From contig NZ_JHBV01000038.1 of the NCBI RefSeq assembly GCF_000724545.1, forward strand, positions 19,793 through 83,792: 64,000 bases of DNA. The letters are read 5' to 3'. This document shows, piece by piece, positions 8,810 through 18,013 of the stretch. The translations under genes and the position numbers were made by a program. This stretch comes from Aureispira sp. CCB-QB1. Its GTDB lineage: Bacteria; Bacteroidota; Bacteroidia; Chitinophagales; Saprospiraceae. Under the pieces are notes generated by a model. That model worked only from the letters and a program-made list of their open reading frames with translations, ran no database searches and was not told where the DNA came from. Position 1 is the first letter of the stretch; each line of letters starts with the position of its first letter.

Positions 8810-10075
8810 TTATTCCGCTTCGTTAGACAAATCGTCTAGCAAAAAACGGCGTAATAAATTAAGCGCAATCGTTGTTGTTCTTTCTATATTCTGCAATCGA
8901 TCCTTTCCTAATTGTAGTTTTTGAGTATAAATTCGCTCATTCTCCGTTACTGCAACCCAAATTGTTCCAACTGGCTTTTCTGGACTGCCTCCTGTTGGTC
9001 CAGCAACTCCTGATACAGCGATAGCACAATTTACATTCAATAATTTCTGTGTTCCCCTTGCCATTTCAATTACTGTTTGCTCGCTTACTGCTCCATGCTC
9101 ATCTAATGTCTCTTGTTTTACCCCTAGTAAATCTCGCTTTACTGCATTAGAATAAGCAATAACACTACTCTCATAATAAGCAGAACAACCTGCTACTGAA
9201 GTAATTTTATGTGCAATATTTCCTCCCGTACAACTTTCAGCAGTTCCTAATGTATACTTTCTTTTTAGCAACATTTGACCAATGACTCGTTCAAGTGTAT
9301 CTTTGTGCTCTCCATAAATTAAGCTTCCCAACACTGGTGGCAATTTTCGAATATAATGATCTAATTGAGTTTCTAAGACCATCACATCTTCTCCATAAGC
9401 ACTCAAACGCAAACGAACAACTCCAATCATAGAGTTAGGTAAATAAGCCAATTTGATATTTGAAGGCAGTTTTTGTTCAAATTCTGTCAACATTTCAGCC
9501 AAATCAGTTTCGCCCTTACCTGTTACATTTACAGTATAATGCATAATAGAAGGAAACTGAAATTGCATTTTTAAATTGGGCAATACTTCATATTTCATCA
9601 AGTACTTAACCTCTCTAGGTATACCAGGCATGGAAACAATAACTTTTCCATCTCGTTCAAACCACATTCCAGAAGCAGCGCCCACTTTATTGATTAAAAC
9701 CTTTGCTCCGTCTGGCATTTCAGCTTGTACCTTATAGCGGTCATCAGGGGTTCGTCCAAATTGAGCAAATAATTGTTGTAGATTATTAAAACTAGGTGCA
9801 TGAAACTTCAATTCCATTCCAAAATAGTCTGTTAATGTTCTTTTGGTAATATCATCTTTTGTCAATCCCAAACCACCGGTTATCAAGACAAGATCCGTAC
9901 GAGCTATAGCCAAATCCAAGGCATCTACTATCGCCTCTTTGGTGTCTGCAATTGTCAATACTCGATCAACAGCAATACCATTTTGGTTTAACTTTTCGGC
10001 CATCCAAGCTGCATTGGTATTCACAACTTGCCCTATTAAAATTTCATCTCCTATATTTATAATCGTTGCTTTCAT
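8810..10075 (-). CDS. cinA: CinA: competence/damage-inducible protein with nicotinamide-nucleotide amidase domain
   Basis: The 421-residue protein has the two usual CinA domains. The N-terminal molybdopterin-binding (MoaB/MogA-like) domain shows IGDEILIGQVVNTNAAWMA and LITGGLGLTKDDIT. The C-terminal CinA domain shows TAESCTGGNIAHKIT and SGVAGPTGGSPEKPVGTIW. In other bacteria the C-domain deamidates nicotinamide mononucleotide in the pyridine-nucleotide salvage cycle, and the N-domain has ADP-ribose pyrophosphatase activity. The length is normal and the start MKATIINIGDEIL is canonical. It is followed by its own terminator. Confidence 0.95.
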   Translation of the reverse strand: MKATIINIGDEILIGQVVNTNAAWMAEKLNQNGIAVDRVLTIADTKEAIVDALDLAIARTDLVLITGGLGLTKDDITKRTLTDYFGMELKFHAPSFNNLQQLFAQFGRTPDDRYKVQAEMPDGAKVLINKVGAASGMWFERDGKVIVSMPGIPREVKYLMKYEVLPNLKMQFQFPSIMHYTVNVTGKGETDLAEMLTEFEQKLPSNIKLAYLPNSMIGVVRLRLSAYGEDVMVLETQLDHYIRKLPPVLGSLIYGEHKDTLERVIGQMLLKRKYTLGTAESCTGGNIAHKITSVAGCSAYYESSVIAYSNAVKRDLLGVKQETLDEHGAVSEQTVIEMARGTQKLLNVNCAIAVSGVAGPTGGSPEKPVGTIWVAVTENERIYTQKLQLGKDRLQNIERTTTIALNLLRRFLLDDLSNEAE

Positions 10076-10681
10076 ATATACTTATTTAGTTATTTGTCGA
10101 CATGACGGTCCTTTGTTTTATCACAACCATCCCATAGCCACTCTCAAAAAAAAATTGACAACCAATCTTTTAAGTGATTATCAAGACTACTCTTTTCAAC
10201 AAAATCTTGCTAATTTTAATTTATTTATTTCTTTGTGTTTTTTAATCTAACAAACCAAGTTACGCAGGAATTTTATGGATTGCCAAATCTTTGGCGATTT
10301 TTTTGCATTTATTAAATATAGTAACACAATCGTTTGTTTATTCACAATACTAGACAATACCTTGGATAAATTCTATCAAATTGGCATATTATGTTCCGCC
10401 ATTTAAAATGAAAGAATCATACGAGAACCAACCAGTTTATGGACGAATGTTATCTTTGATCCGTTGTAAGTAATCGTTTAGAAAAGTGCTCTATTAATGA
10501 ACTACACTTCTGGAATTAATAAAAAACTTAATTCACTCTTGTTATTTTACAACGCCAAGCCTATTTGTAACGTCTTTATTCTCCTATTTGATTATTCTAC
10601 AGAAATACATTAAAAGCTAGGTAATCCTTAATGTTTCTCGTATTCTTGTATTTATTCTTATGATTTGCACCAATTACCATA
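10076..10681. other. 606-bp divergent intergenic region (cinA / gmhA)
   Basis: This region must hold the promoters of both divergent genes. I see no convincing ORF. The one structured element is a short hairpin with a T-run on the plus strand at 10282-10304, which no annotated transcript explains. No palindromic element of the large family is present here. Confidence 0.5.
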
Positions 10682-11272
10682 ATGAAAGAGCAACAACAAT
10701 CCATAAAAAATATCCTAGAAGCTTCTATTGCTGTTAAACAACAACTGCTGCAACAAGATTTGATTTTAAAGAAAATTCAAGAAGCAATCGAATTAATGGT
10801 TGATTGCTTTCAGTCTGATGGCAAGGTTCTTTTTTGTGGCAATGGAGGAAGTGCTGCGGATGCACAACATTTAGCAGCCGAGTTTTCTGGTCGATTTTAT
10901 TACGATAGAGCACCATTATTTGCCGAAGCCTTGCATGTCAATGGCTCTTACTTAACAGCTGTTGCTAATGATTACTCCTTTGATGACATCTATGCAAGAA
11001 TCGTTCAAGCAAAGGGTAAAAAAGGAGATATTTTAGTGGCGATTTCTACCTCTGGCAATTCTCCCAATGTGATCAAAGCATTAGAACAGGCTCGAAAAAC
11101 AGGCTTGATAACCATTGGTTTAACAGGAGAAAAAGGAGGCTCAATGCAAACCCTATGTGACCTAGTTTTTAATGTTCCATCTTCAGATACTCCGAGAATA
11201 CAAGAGTGTCACATCCTAATCGGGCACACCATTTGCCAACTAGTAGAAGAACGTATTTTTAGAGATAAGTAG
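10682..11272 (+). CDS. gmhA: Sedoheptulose 7-phosphate isomerase (D-sedoheptulose-7-P isomerase)
   Basis: The 196-residue SIS-domain protein matches GmhA, which converts sedoheptulose 7-phosphate to D-glycero-D-manno-heptose 7-phosphate, the first step to the heptose of LPS or other surface glycans. The motif FCGNGGSAADAQHLAAEFSG and the second SIS motif AISTSGNSPNVIKALEQA are intact. The C-terminal ECHILIGHTICQLVEE contains the usual metal/active-site residues. The length matches the family. The stop codon TAG at 11270-11272 lies inside a palindromic-family repeat, so the current 3' end was probably set by that repeat. Confidence 0.93.
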   Translation: MKEQQQSIKNILEASIAVKQQLLQQDLILKKIQEAIELMVDCFQSDGKVLFCGNGGSAADAQHLAAEFSGRFYYDRAPLFAEALHVNGSYLTAVANDYSFDDIYARIVQAKGKKGDILVAISTSGNSPNVIKALEQARKTGLITIGLTGEKGGSMQTLCDLVFNVPSSDTPRIQECHILIGHTICQLVEERIFRDK

Positions 11273-11305
11273 TTCGCTGTACTACGTGGTTTCAACAAAT
11301 GATTG
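11268..11305. repeat. Palindromic element, group A, compact copy overlapping the gmhA stop
   Basis: GTAGTTCGCTG ... TACTACGTGGTTTCAACAAA is a shortened, diverged version of the element at 21421-21470 (GTAGTTCGTTGA ... CTACTGCGTGGTTTCAACGA). Its first bases supply the gmhA stop codon. Confidence 0.6.
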
Positions 11306-11326
11306 TTAGTATAAAATTCACTTCAA

Positions 11327-12133
11327 TTAATTGGGAGTTTTCACTTTTCGATATTCTGAATGATACCACTCAACACCCCAATCTTTGACTTCAATTAATT
11401 CTAAGTGTGTGAATCGATTCGTCGCTGTGATGGCAAATTTACGAGTAGTACCTCTCCATCCAGTAGAATCAATCAATGTTAAATAAATAAAATTATCCAC
11501 TGCTGTCCAAGTCCCCTTATAACGATTACAATAATGACAGTCACGTGTCGAATTTTCATATAAAAATGTCTGGTCTGAATTGAGCTGAATGCGTTCTCTT
11601 CTTGCCCTCGAAGGCGTTGGTGTAAACACATACCATCCAAACCCCTTTTTGTTTTGTAACAATAACTGAGTTTTATTGATCATTTTCAGCTGAGTCAAAT
11701 CATACTGAGGTTTTAGAATCCCCATTACATACTCGGCATGCCATACTTCTTCTCCTTTTCGATTGTACAAAACCTGTAAACCATGAAATTCCCCTGTTGC
11801 ATTATACTCTGTATCGCTTTTCATCGTTCCGTCAGCATAAAATTGTTGCCCATACGTTTGTGTTCCATTATTATAATAAACCAACGCCAAACGATTGGTA
11901 TCCTTATCATAATATGCCTCGTAATATCCTTTGGGCACTCCTGAAGGCAAAATTAAAAATGTACTATCGTTCTTAATTGTTGTTGTAAATTGATAGGTGT
12001 GTCCATATCTAAAATCAATATCTTCTAGATAAATGTCATCACTACTTAGCGTATCTAAAATGAAATAGTTTTCTTGACCATACAATACACAAGAGAACCA
12101 CAAGTTCATCCATATATAACAAGATTTCAACAT
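11327..12133 (-). CDS. Secreted protein with YwqK/MORN-like repeats, unknown function
   Basis: The product is about 268 residues from the Met at 12133, chosen because it starts a hydrophobic signal-peptide-like segment ending ...CVLYGQ. An upstream in-frame Met at 12196 would bury this segment. The middle has repeated W/Y-x-G-type strands such as YYNNGTQTYGQQFYADGTMK and YNATGEFHGLQVLYNRKGEE, in the manner of MORN/YwqK-type repeats. The C-terminal part has a CHYC motif in DCHYCNRYKGTW. It lies 125 bp downstream of the pyruvate E2 gene on the same strand, so co-transcription is possible. No enzymatic motif is visible. Confidence 0.7.
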   Translation of the reverse strand: MLKSCYIWMNLWFSCVLYGQENYFILDTLSSDDIYLEDIDFRYGHTYQFTTTIKNDSTFLILPSGVPKGYYEAYYDKDTNRLALVYYNNGTQTYGQQFYADGTMKSDTEYNATGEFHGLQVLYNRKGEEVWHAEYVMGILKPQYDLTQLKMINKTQLLLQNKKGFGWYVFTPTPSRARRERIQLNSDQTFLYENSTRDCHYCNRYKGTWTAVDNFIYLTLIDSTGWRGTTRKFAITATNRFTHLELIEVKDWGVEWYHSEYRKVKTPN

Positions 12134-12258
12134 AGCATAAGAAAAGGAAATACCATAAAAAATAGGATTGCTATCTTGGTGGTTTAGTTTAAGCACATGC
12201 TATCAACTAATTCACCATTAGACAACAACCCTATCTATTCTATATTCTTAGGACTTTC

Positions 12259-13536
12259 TTAGATAATCAAACGCATTGGTTCTTCTAAGATCGCTTTTAG
12301 TGTTTGCAAGAATTTAGCTCCAGAAGCACCATCTACTACTCTATGATCACAAGACAATGTTACTTTCATAAAGTGCGACTCTTTGACTTCGCCATCTACC
12401 ATCACCAATTTAGGATTGATAGCACCTACAGCCAAAATACAAGCATCTGGTGAGTTGATAATTGCCGTGAACTCGTCAATACCAAACATTCCCAAGTTAG
12501 AAATAGTAAATGTATTTCCAGACATTTGTTCTGGCGTTAATTTACGATCTTTTGCTTTGCCAGCTAAGTCGCGAATTTCAGTAGCAATTTGAGACAATGC
12601 CTTTGTATCTGCATTACGAACAACAGGAACCACCAAACCTTCATCAATTGCTACCGCTACTCCCATATTAACATAGTTGTAATAACGGATTTTATCTCCC
12701 AACCAAGAAGCATTGATATTTTTGTGATCTTTTAATGCTTTAGCTGTTGCTTTAACAACAAAATCATTAAATGAAATTTTAGTATCTGTTAGTTCCTTTA
12801 GTTGCTTGCGAGTAGCCATCAACTTATCCATACAAATTTCCATTGTTAGATAGAAATGAGGCGCAGAGAATTTGCTTTCGCCCAATCTACGAGAAATAAC
12901 CTTACGCATTTGGCTAACAGGAACGTCTTCGTAGTCGCCCTCTGGTTCAGGAACTTTAGTCGTCGCAGGAGCTGCTACTGGCTCTTCTGGCTGAGGATTT
13001 TTAAGGTACTCCTCTATATCTCGTTTCACAATACGTCCATCATCACCTGTTCCCTTAACCTTACTCAAATCAATCCCTTCTTCTTTTGCCATTGCTTTTG
13101 CCAAAGGAGACGCTTTGATTCGACCATCGCTCGAATTATTGCTAGTTCCTTCCTCTTTTTTCAGAGGAGCAGAAACAGTTTCTAAAACCTCCTCTGAAGG
13201 TTTTTCCTCTTTCTTTGGAGCCTCTTTTTTATCTTGAGTAGTTTCTTTTTTGGAAGTTCCTTGATCTGCGCCTCCTAGCAAGGCTTTGTAATCTTCCCCT
13301 TCTTCTCCAATTACTGCAATTACAGCATCTACAGGAACTGCATTACCTTCCTCTACACCGATATACAAAAGTACACCATCGTAGAAGCTTTGAAATTCCA
13401 TAACTGCTTTGTCTGTTTCAATTTCGGCTAATAGTTCGCCTGATTCTACAGTATCGCCGACTTTTTTGTGCCATGCCACTAGTGTCCCTTCTTCCATGGT
13501 ATCACTAAGTGCGGGCATATGTACCACATTTGCCAT
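12259..13536 (-). CDS. pdhC: Pyruvate dehydrogenase E2 (dihydrolipoamide acetyltransferase)
   Basis: The 425-residue acetyltransferase of the pyruvate dehydrogenase complex makes acetyl-CoA. The lipoyl domain starts at residue 1 (MPALSDTMEEGTLVAW, lipoyl Lys in IETDKAVMEF near 43). It is followed by a long Lys/Glu-rich linker with several KKE repeats, the subunit-binding domain (KASPLAKAMAKEEGIDLSKV) and the catalytic domain ending LSCDHRVVDGASGAKFLQTL. The ALSDTMEEG lipoyl start and the SCDHRVVDGA ending are typical of pyruvate E2 rather than the E2 at 4447. E1 and E3 genes are not nearby. Only one lipoyl domain is present. Confidence 0.9.
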   Translation of the reverse strand: MANVVHMPALSDTMEEGTLVAWHKKVGDTVESGELLAEIETDKAVMEFQSFYDGVLLYIGVEEGNAVPVDAVIAVIGEEGEDYKALLGGADQGTSKKETTQDKKEAPKKEEKPSEEVLETVSAPLKKEEGTSNNSSDGRIKASPLAKAMAKEEGIDLSKVKGTGDDGRIVKRDIEEYLKNPQPEEPVAAPATTKVPEPEGDYEDVPVSQMRKVISRRLGESKFSAPHFYLTMEICMDKLMATRKQLKELTDTKISFNDFVVKATAKALKDHKNINASWLGDKIRYYNYVNMGVAVAIDEGLVVPVVRNADTKALSQIATEIRDLAGKAKDRKLTPEQMSGNTFTISNLGMFGIDEFTAIINSPDACILAVGAINPKLVMVDGEVKESHFMKVTLSCDHRVVDGASGAKFLQTLKAILEEPMRLII

Positions 13537-13741
13537 TATAGTTGTCTTTTTCGGTAGTTTTTTAGATATTTTTATAATCTCACGATAAAGATAGTAATGA
13601 TTCTTTAATGTTATAAAATTGAATCGTTTTATTTGACGTTAAGTAATAGAGACTAAAAATTCATTAGTCCAAAATCGTCTTATTTTTCATAAATACCTTT
13701 ACAAAGGCTAAAATATTAAAATCCTTAAAAATAGCACAACA

Positions 13742-14380
13742 ATGTTAAAAAGACTAAGTTTAATTTTCTTACTACTTTCTGTTTATTTGTTTTCTTGCGA
13801 CACTTCAAGAAGTTATACCTTAGAGGAGTTGGAAAGCAACACATTAAATACCTTAGATTTAAGAATTGACTCTTTAGATGCTAATGACTATCAAGATCTT
13901 TTTGATGAGTTTCAAAATTTGGATAAAGAGCAAATCTTAGAGCAATTGAATGCCAAGGGGCTAGAGTTGCATCGTGCCTCTTATGGTTTTTATTATTTGG
14001 CCAATCAGTATGCTATTGCTGGGGAGATGGAATCGGCAAAAAAATACCATTACATTGCTGCTGAAAACTACCTTAACCCTCAGTCTTTGCTCAAACTAGC
14101 TGAGTTCAATTTTCACATAACCAAAGATTACAAAAAGGCGTATGAGTATCTATACCAATCGTTAGAAATTACAGTAGAAATTACAGAGAATAATCGCAGT
14201 CATCCTGTTGCTAAAAATGGAAAAGAGAGAAAAGAATTCTTGCGGCAAGAGTTGAAGCGTATGGGAGAAAAAAATCTTTTTGATGAGGCTGCCACAATAA
14301 CACAGCTAAAAAAGGAATTACCTCCTTTGATGAAACAATATCGAGCGATGTATGATTTGAGTCCTAGGGTTGACTCTTAA
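13742..14380 (+). CDS. Lipoprotein with TPR-like helical content, unknown function
   Basis: The 212-residue protein begins with a lipoprotein signal (lipobox LFSC, Cys about residue 19). The remainder is highly charged and helical. The pieces LANQYAIAGEMESAKKYHYIAAENYL and FNFHITKDYKKAYEYLYQSL resemble paired helices of Sel1/TPR-type repeats, cited here only as similarity in spacing and residues. It stands alone on the plus strand between convergent minus-strand genes and is followed by a hairpin. Function unknown. Confidence 0.72.
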   Translation: MLKRLSLIFLLLSVYLFSCDTSRSYTLEELESNTLNTLDLRIDSLDANDYQDLFDEFQNLDKEQILEQLNAKGLELHRASYGFYYLANQYAIAGEMESAKKYHYIAAENYLNPQSLLKLAEFNFHITKDYKKAYEYLYQSLEITVEITENNRSHPVAKNGKERKEFLRQELKRMGEKNLFDEAATITQLKKELPPLMKQYRAMYDLSPRVDS

Positions 14381-14400
14381 GTCAAAATTTATTTATAACC

Positions 14401-14439
14401 ATTTGGAGTTTGGGAAAAACTAGCTTCCCATCTCCAAAT
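14401..14439. terminator. Hairpin between convergent genes (lipoprotein / purF)
   Basis: The arms ATTTGGAGTTTGGGA and TCCCATCTCCAAAT pair with one bulge. The hairpin lies between the plus-strand lipoprotein and the purF stop, so it could terminate both. The T-runs are short, which lowers confidence. Confidence 0.55.
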
Positions 14440-14464
14440 AGCTACAATTTTTAAGGTCTTATCG

Positions 14465-15910
14465 TTAACCTTGTTTCTTTGCTTCTAATCGTTCTTCTTC
14501 AATTTGGCGCAAAGCAAGTGCTGCATTGGCGGTAGGATAATCACCAGACAAGCAAGCCATACAAGTATTTAATCCCATCTCATTAAATTGCGCTTGCAAT
14601 TCTTCCAAAGATTGATAAATCAGTGCATCTGCTCCAATGTAATCTCTAATTTCATCTACGGTCTTATTCGCAGCAATCAACTCTGTGGTAACAGACATAT
14701 CAATTCCATAAATACAAGGATTGAGCAATGGAGGTGCCGCAGAGATGAAATAAATTTCGGCAGCACCAGCTTCTCTTAGAATTTGTACAATCCGCTTAGA
14801 AGTCGTTCCTCGAACAATTGAATCATCTACCACTGCTATTTTCTTTCCCTCAACTGTTTTAGAAATAGGATTCAACTTACGTTTAACAATATCTTCTCGT
14901 TCCGACTGCTTAGACGAAATAAAGCTTCGTCCAATATAGTTACTTTTAACCAATCCCCTACGGTGTGGAATCTGTAGCTCTTCTGCTAGCCCCGAAGCAG
15001 CAAAATATCCCGATGTTGGAACATCAATTACGATATCTGGTTCTAACCCTGCTGCTCGAACTTTTTCTGCCAACTGACGTCCCATTTTTACACGTTGTCC
15101 AGCAACTAAGCGAGTATGCAAATAAGAATCTTCTCTAGCAAAATAGATAAATTCAAATACACAGAATCGTTGACCATTGCTATGTCCTTTTCTAGAATAT
15201 ATTTTCTTATTGTTATCAATAAAAATCATCTCGCCTGGTTCCAAATCACGAACTACTTCGTACCCCAAGTGGTCAAAACAAACTGTTTCAGAGGCAACAC
15301 CATATATCACTCCTTCTTTAGTTTCTTTTTTGCCTAAGATCATAGGGCGAATTCCGTTAGGATCACAAAATGCTAACAAACCATGATTAGCAATAATAGC
15401 TACCGCAGCATAAGCACCATGCACTTTTCTCTGTGTAGCCTCTACGGCATCAAAAATATCATTGGGTGTTACATTTCCCAAATCTTTAGACGAACGCAAT
15501 TCAGATACAAAAGTATATAAAATCAACTCCAAATCATTGGTTGTATTGGGCAAGATATGATGCTCTCTATACAAGTGTTCGCTGATTTCATTAAAATTAG
15601 TGATATTTCCATTATGTGCCATTGAAATACCAAAAGGATAGTTTGTCCCAATAGGCTGTGCATTTTTTAACTCATTGGAGCCATGTGTTGTATAACGCAC
15701 ATGCCCAATGCCAATATCCCCTAACAAGCGCTCTAAGTGCTTTTCTTCAAAAACATTATTCACCAAACCTAATCCCTTCTTCTCATGAAATAGTTTTTTG
15801 AACGTTGTTATCCCAGCTGCATCTTGACCTCTATGCTGCAATGCTGTTAAGCCCATCATCAAGTCGTATACTATTTTTTCACGACCTATAAAACCTACAA
15901 TTCCACACAT
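14465..15910 (-). CDS. purF: Amidophosphoribosyltransferase, first step of purine synthesis
   Basis: The 481-residue enzyme makes 5-phosphoribosylamine from PRPP and glutamine. It begins MCGIVGFIG, so the nucleophile Cys2 is exposed by simple Met removal, with no propeptide. The PRPP-binding loop is VVDDSIVRGTTSK. Four Cys at the places expected for the Bacillus-type [4Fe-4S] form are present: RFCVFEFIYF, NPCIYGID and the pair in CMACLSGDYPT. It leads the minus-strand purine genes from the left end. A long imperfect palindrome follows the purN stop and precedes this gene. Confidence 0.96.
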   Translation of the reverse strand: MCGIVGFIGREKIVYDLMMGLTALQHRGQDAAGITTFKKLFHEKKGLGLVNNVFEEKHLERLLGDIGIGHVRYTTHGSNELKNAQPIGTNYPFGISMAHNGNITNFNEISEHLYREHHILPNTTNDLELILYTFVSELRSSKDLGNVTPNDIFDAVEATQRKVHGAYAAVAIIANHGLLAFCDPNGIRPMILGKKETKEGVIYGVASETVCFDHLGYEVVRDLEPGEMIFIDNNKKIYSRKGHSNGQRFCVFEFIYFAREDSYLHTRLVAGQRVKMGRQLAEKVRAAGLEPDIVIDVPTSGYFAASGLAEELQIPHRRGLVKSNYIGRSFISSKQSEREDIVKRKLNPISKTVEGKKIAVVDDSIVRGTTSKRIVQILREAGAAEIYFISAAPPLLNPCIYGIDMSVTTELIAANKTVDEIRDYIGADALIYQSLEELQAQFNEMGLNTCMACLSGDYPTANAALALRQIEEERLEAKKQG

Positions 15911-16009
15911 TTTTTTCTTTTTAAAATGATAGTTGGTAATTTTTTTACACTCTCCAATCAGCTCTTTTTTAACAAAAGCTTAGAAGTTGTTTAAAATTAA
16001 GTAATAATC

Positions 16010-16117
16010 AAATATGAAATCACTTTTTGTCCTACTTTGCGTTGGATTTTCGTCAAATAGCTACGGCTATTATTCTCAAATCCGCCTTAATTAGAACCAA
16101 AAATTGTACTCATATTT
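16010..16117. repeat. Long imperfect palindrome between purN and purF
   Basis: The outer arms, roughly AAATATGAAATCACTTTTTG and CAAAAATTGTACTCATATTT, and the inner arms GGATTTT/AAATCC fold back on each other around TAGCTACGGCTA. The whole is about 108 bp, lies 27 bp past the purN stop and just upstream of purF, and has no ORF. It may act as a terminator or as an mRNA-stabilising hairpin; it is not obviously the same sequence family as the AGTTCGTTGA elements. Confidence 0.6.
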
Positions 16118-16144
16118 AAAAAAGACGCAATTTTAAACGACTTC

Positions 16145-16714
16145 TTATTCAAAAATTCCTTGAAGTGTTTTACTATAAAAATAATGCTCTACTGCCAATC
16201 CTCGACGCTCAACTTCTTGTAAAGTATCTGCCCCTTTAAGATCAACAGGATGCTGCGCTATAATAGCTCCCGTATCTAATCCTTCATCTACATAATGGAC
16301 GGTTACTTTTGTTGCGTCCAAACCATTTTCAAACGCCCAACCATAGCCATTTAAACCTTGGTGTTGGGTCGTATCCGCAGGATGAATATTAATAATCTGC
16401 TTTGGATAAGCTTGAACAAATTTGCTGGACAAGACACGCATATATCCTGCTAACACAATATAATCCAAATCGTAATTAGACAATAAAGTTAATACCTTTT
16501 CATCAAAAGTAGTTCGTTTTAGTCCCTTAGATTCTATCCATTGTGTCTCCAATCCTAATTCTTTGGCATATTCTAAACCAGCAGCACTTTGCTTGTTGGC
16601 AAAAACCAACACTACTTCTGCCAAGTCTTTTAAAATACCTTGTTGACATTGCTCAACAATAGCCCTCATATTACTTCCTCGCCCCGATATAAATATCGCG
16701 ATTTTCTTTTTCAT
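16145..16714 (-). CDS. purN: Phosphoribosylglycinamide formyltransferase (GAR transformylase)
   Basis: The 189-residue enzyme transfers a formyl group from 10-formyl-tetrahydrofolate to GAR. The folate-binding and catalytic region reads VLAGYMRVLS ... INIHPADTTQHQGLNGYGWA ... VDEGLDTGAII, which retains the catalytic Asn, His and Asp. The loop after NIHP differs from the common SLLP form. The ATG immediately follows the purD stop (TAAATG, zero spacing), so purD and purN are translationally coupled. The length is slightly short but complete. Confidence 0.92.
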   Translation of the reverse strand: MKKKIAIFISGRGSNMRAIVEQCQQGILKDLAEVVLVFANKQSAAGLEYAKELGLETQWIESKGLKRTTFDEKVLTLLSNYDLDYIVLAGYMRVLSSKFVQAYPKQIINIHPADTTQHQGLNGYGWAFENGLDATKVTVHYVDEGLDTGAIIAQHPVDLKGADTLQEVERRGLAVEHYFYSKTLQGIFE

Positions 16715-17965
16715 TTATTGAACTACTTTGTAAACACGTTGACCAATATCTTTTCTATAAAAATTATCTTTAAAGCTTACTTTTTTGCATTCCTCATACG
16801 CTTTTTGGATAGCCGCATCTAATGTTTCACCTTGTGCAACAATGTTTAAAACACGTCCACCATTGGTAACGATTTTGCCCTCTTGTACTTTGGTTCCAGC
16901 ATGAAAAACGATGGCATCGTTTACTTCAGACAAACCGTGAATTTCATAACCTTTTTGATAACTTTTGGGGTAACCACCCGATACTTGTACAACATCTACA
17001 AAAAAGCCGTCCTCAAATTCCAAGGTCAATTCGCCCAATGTTCCATTCAAACAAGCCTTGACAATTTTTGACAAATCTGTTTTCAAAGAAGGCAACAATA
17101 CCTCTGTTTCTGGATCGCCAAAACGAACATTGTATTCTAATAATTCTGGTCCATTTTCTCCCATCATAATACCAAAATAAATCACTCCTTTGTAATTCAT
17201 TTTCTCGGCTTGTATCCCTTTCAAAGTAGGCTGAACAATTTTTTCGTCAATTTCTTGCGCCAAATCATCATTCCAAAACGGGACAGGGCACATCACGCCC
17301 ATTCCACCTGTATTAGGTCCTGTATCACCATCGTTCAGCTGCTTGTGATCTTGAGAAGGGAGTAATAATTGAATATTTTGCCCATCTGTAAAACCAATAA
17401 TCGAGATTTCGTCCCCAACAATTTTATCTTCAATCAGAAACGGACATTCCTCACCATACTGTGCTCTCATCTCATCCAAAGCATCCAAAGCTTCCTGCAC
17501 ATTATCACAAACAAAAACACCTTTGCCAGCAGCCAAGCCATCGTACTTAATGACTAAATCACCGTCCATTTCATGTACAATTTCTTCGGCTTCACTCACT
17601 TCAGAAAACGTATGGAAAGCAGCAGTTGCTACGCCATATTTTTTCATAAAATTCTTGGAGAAAATCTTAGAACCTTCCAAACGTGCCGCATCCTTGCACG
17701 GTCCCAATGCTTTGATTGTTGTTTGATTAAAATAATCTACAATTCCATCAGCAAGAGGAACTTCTGGTCCTACAAAAATATAAGTAATATCATTGGCTTC
17801 ACAGAACGTCTGGATAGCTTCAAAATCGCTAATGTCTATTGGATGACTATTAGGAATTCCACCATTTCCAGGCAAGGCGTATACGGCTTGTTCGCCTAAA
17901 TCTTTTGCAAGTTTCCAAGCCAAGGCATGTTCTCTTCCTCCCGAGCCAATTATTGCTATTTTCAT
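16715..17965 (-). CDS. purD: Phosphoribosylamine-glycine ligase (GAR synthetase)
   Basis: The 416-residue ATP-grasp enzyme joins glycine to 5-phosphoribosylamine. The start MKIAIIGSGGREHALAWKL and the ATP-grasp motifs VIKYDGLAAGKGVFVC and LLEYNVRFGDPE are clear. It is upstream of purN in a zero-gap pair. No purE or purK lies beside it. Confidence 0.96.
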   Translation of the reverse strand: MKIAIIGSGGREHALAWKLAKDLGEQAVYALPGNGGIPNSHPIDISDFEAIQTFCEANDITYIFVGPEVPLADGIVDYFNQTTIKALGPCKDAARLEGSKIFSKNFMKKYGVATAAFHTFSEVSEAEEIVHEMDGDLVIKYDGLAAGKGVFVCDNVQEALDALDEMRAQYGEECPFLIEDKIVGDEISIIGFTDGQNIQLLLPSQDHKQLNDGDTGPNTGGMGVMCPVPFWNDDLAQEIDEKIVQPTLKGIQAEKMNYKGVIYFGIMMGENGPELLEYNVRFGDPETEVLLPSLKTDLSKIVKACLNGTLGELTLEFEDGFFVDVVQVSGGYPKSYQKGYEIHGLSEVNDAIVFHAGTKVQEGKIVTNGGRVLNIVAQGETLDAAIQKAYEECKKVSFKDNFYRKDIGQRVYKVVQ

Positions 17966-17982
17966 TTTTTAAATTTTACAAT

Positions 17983-18013
17983 AGTTCGTTAAAAACGTTA
18001 TTAGTTTAATAGC
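17983..18013. repeat. Half-copy of group-A palindromic element
   Basis: AATAGTTCGTTA is followed by AACGTTATTAGTTTAATAG. It has the left end of the group-A element but no matching right arm, and sits upstream of purD. It is a likely decayed copy. Confidence 0.4.

Noticed and set aside
9843..10250. 135-residue plus-strand frame at the cinA start
   Set aside because: Most of it is antisense to cinA; the rest has no recognisable feature.
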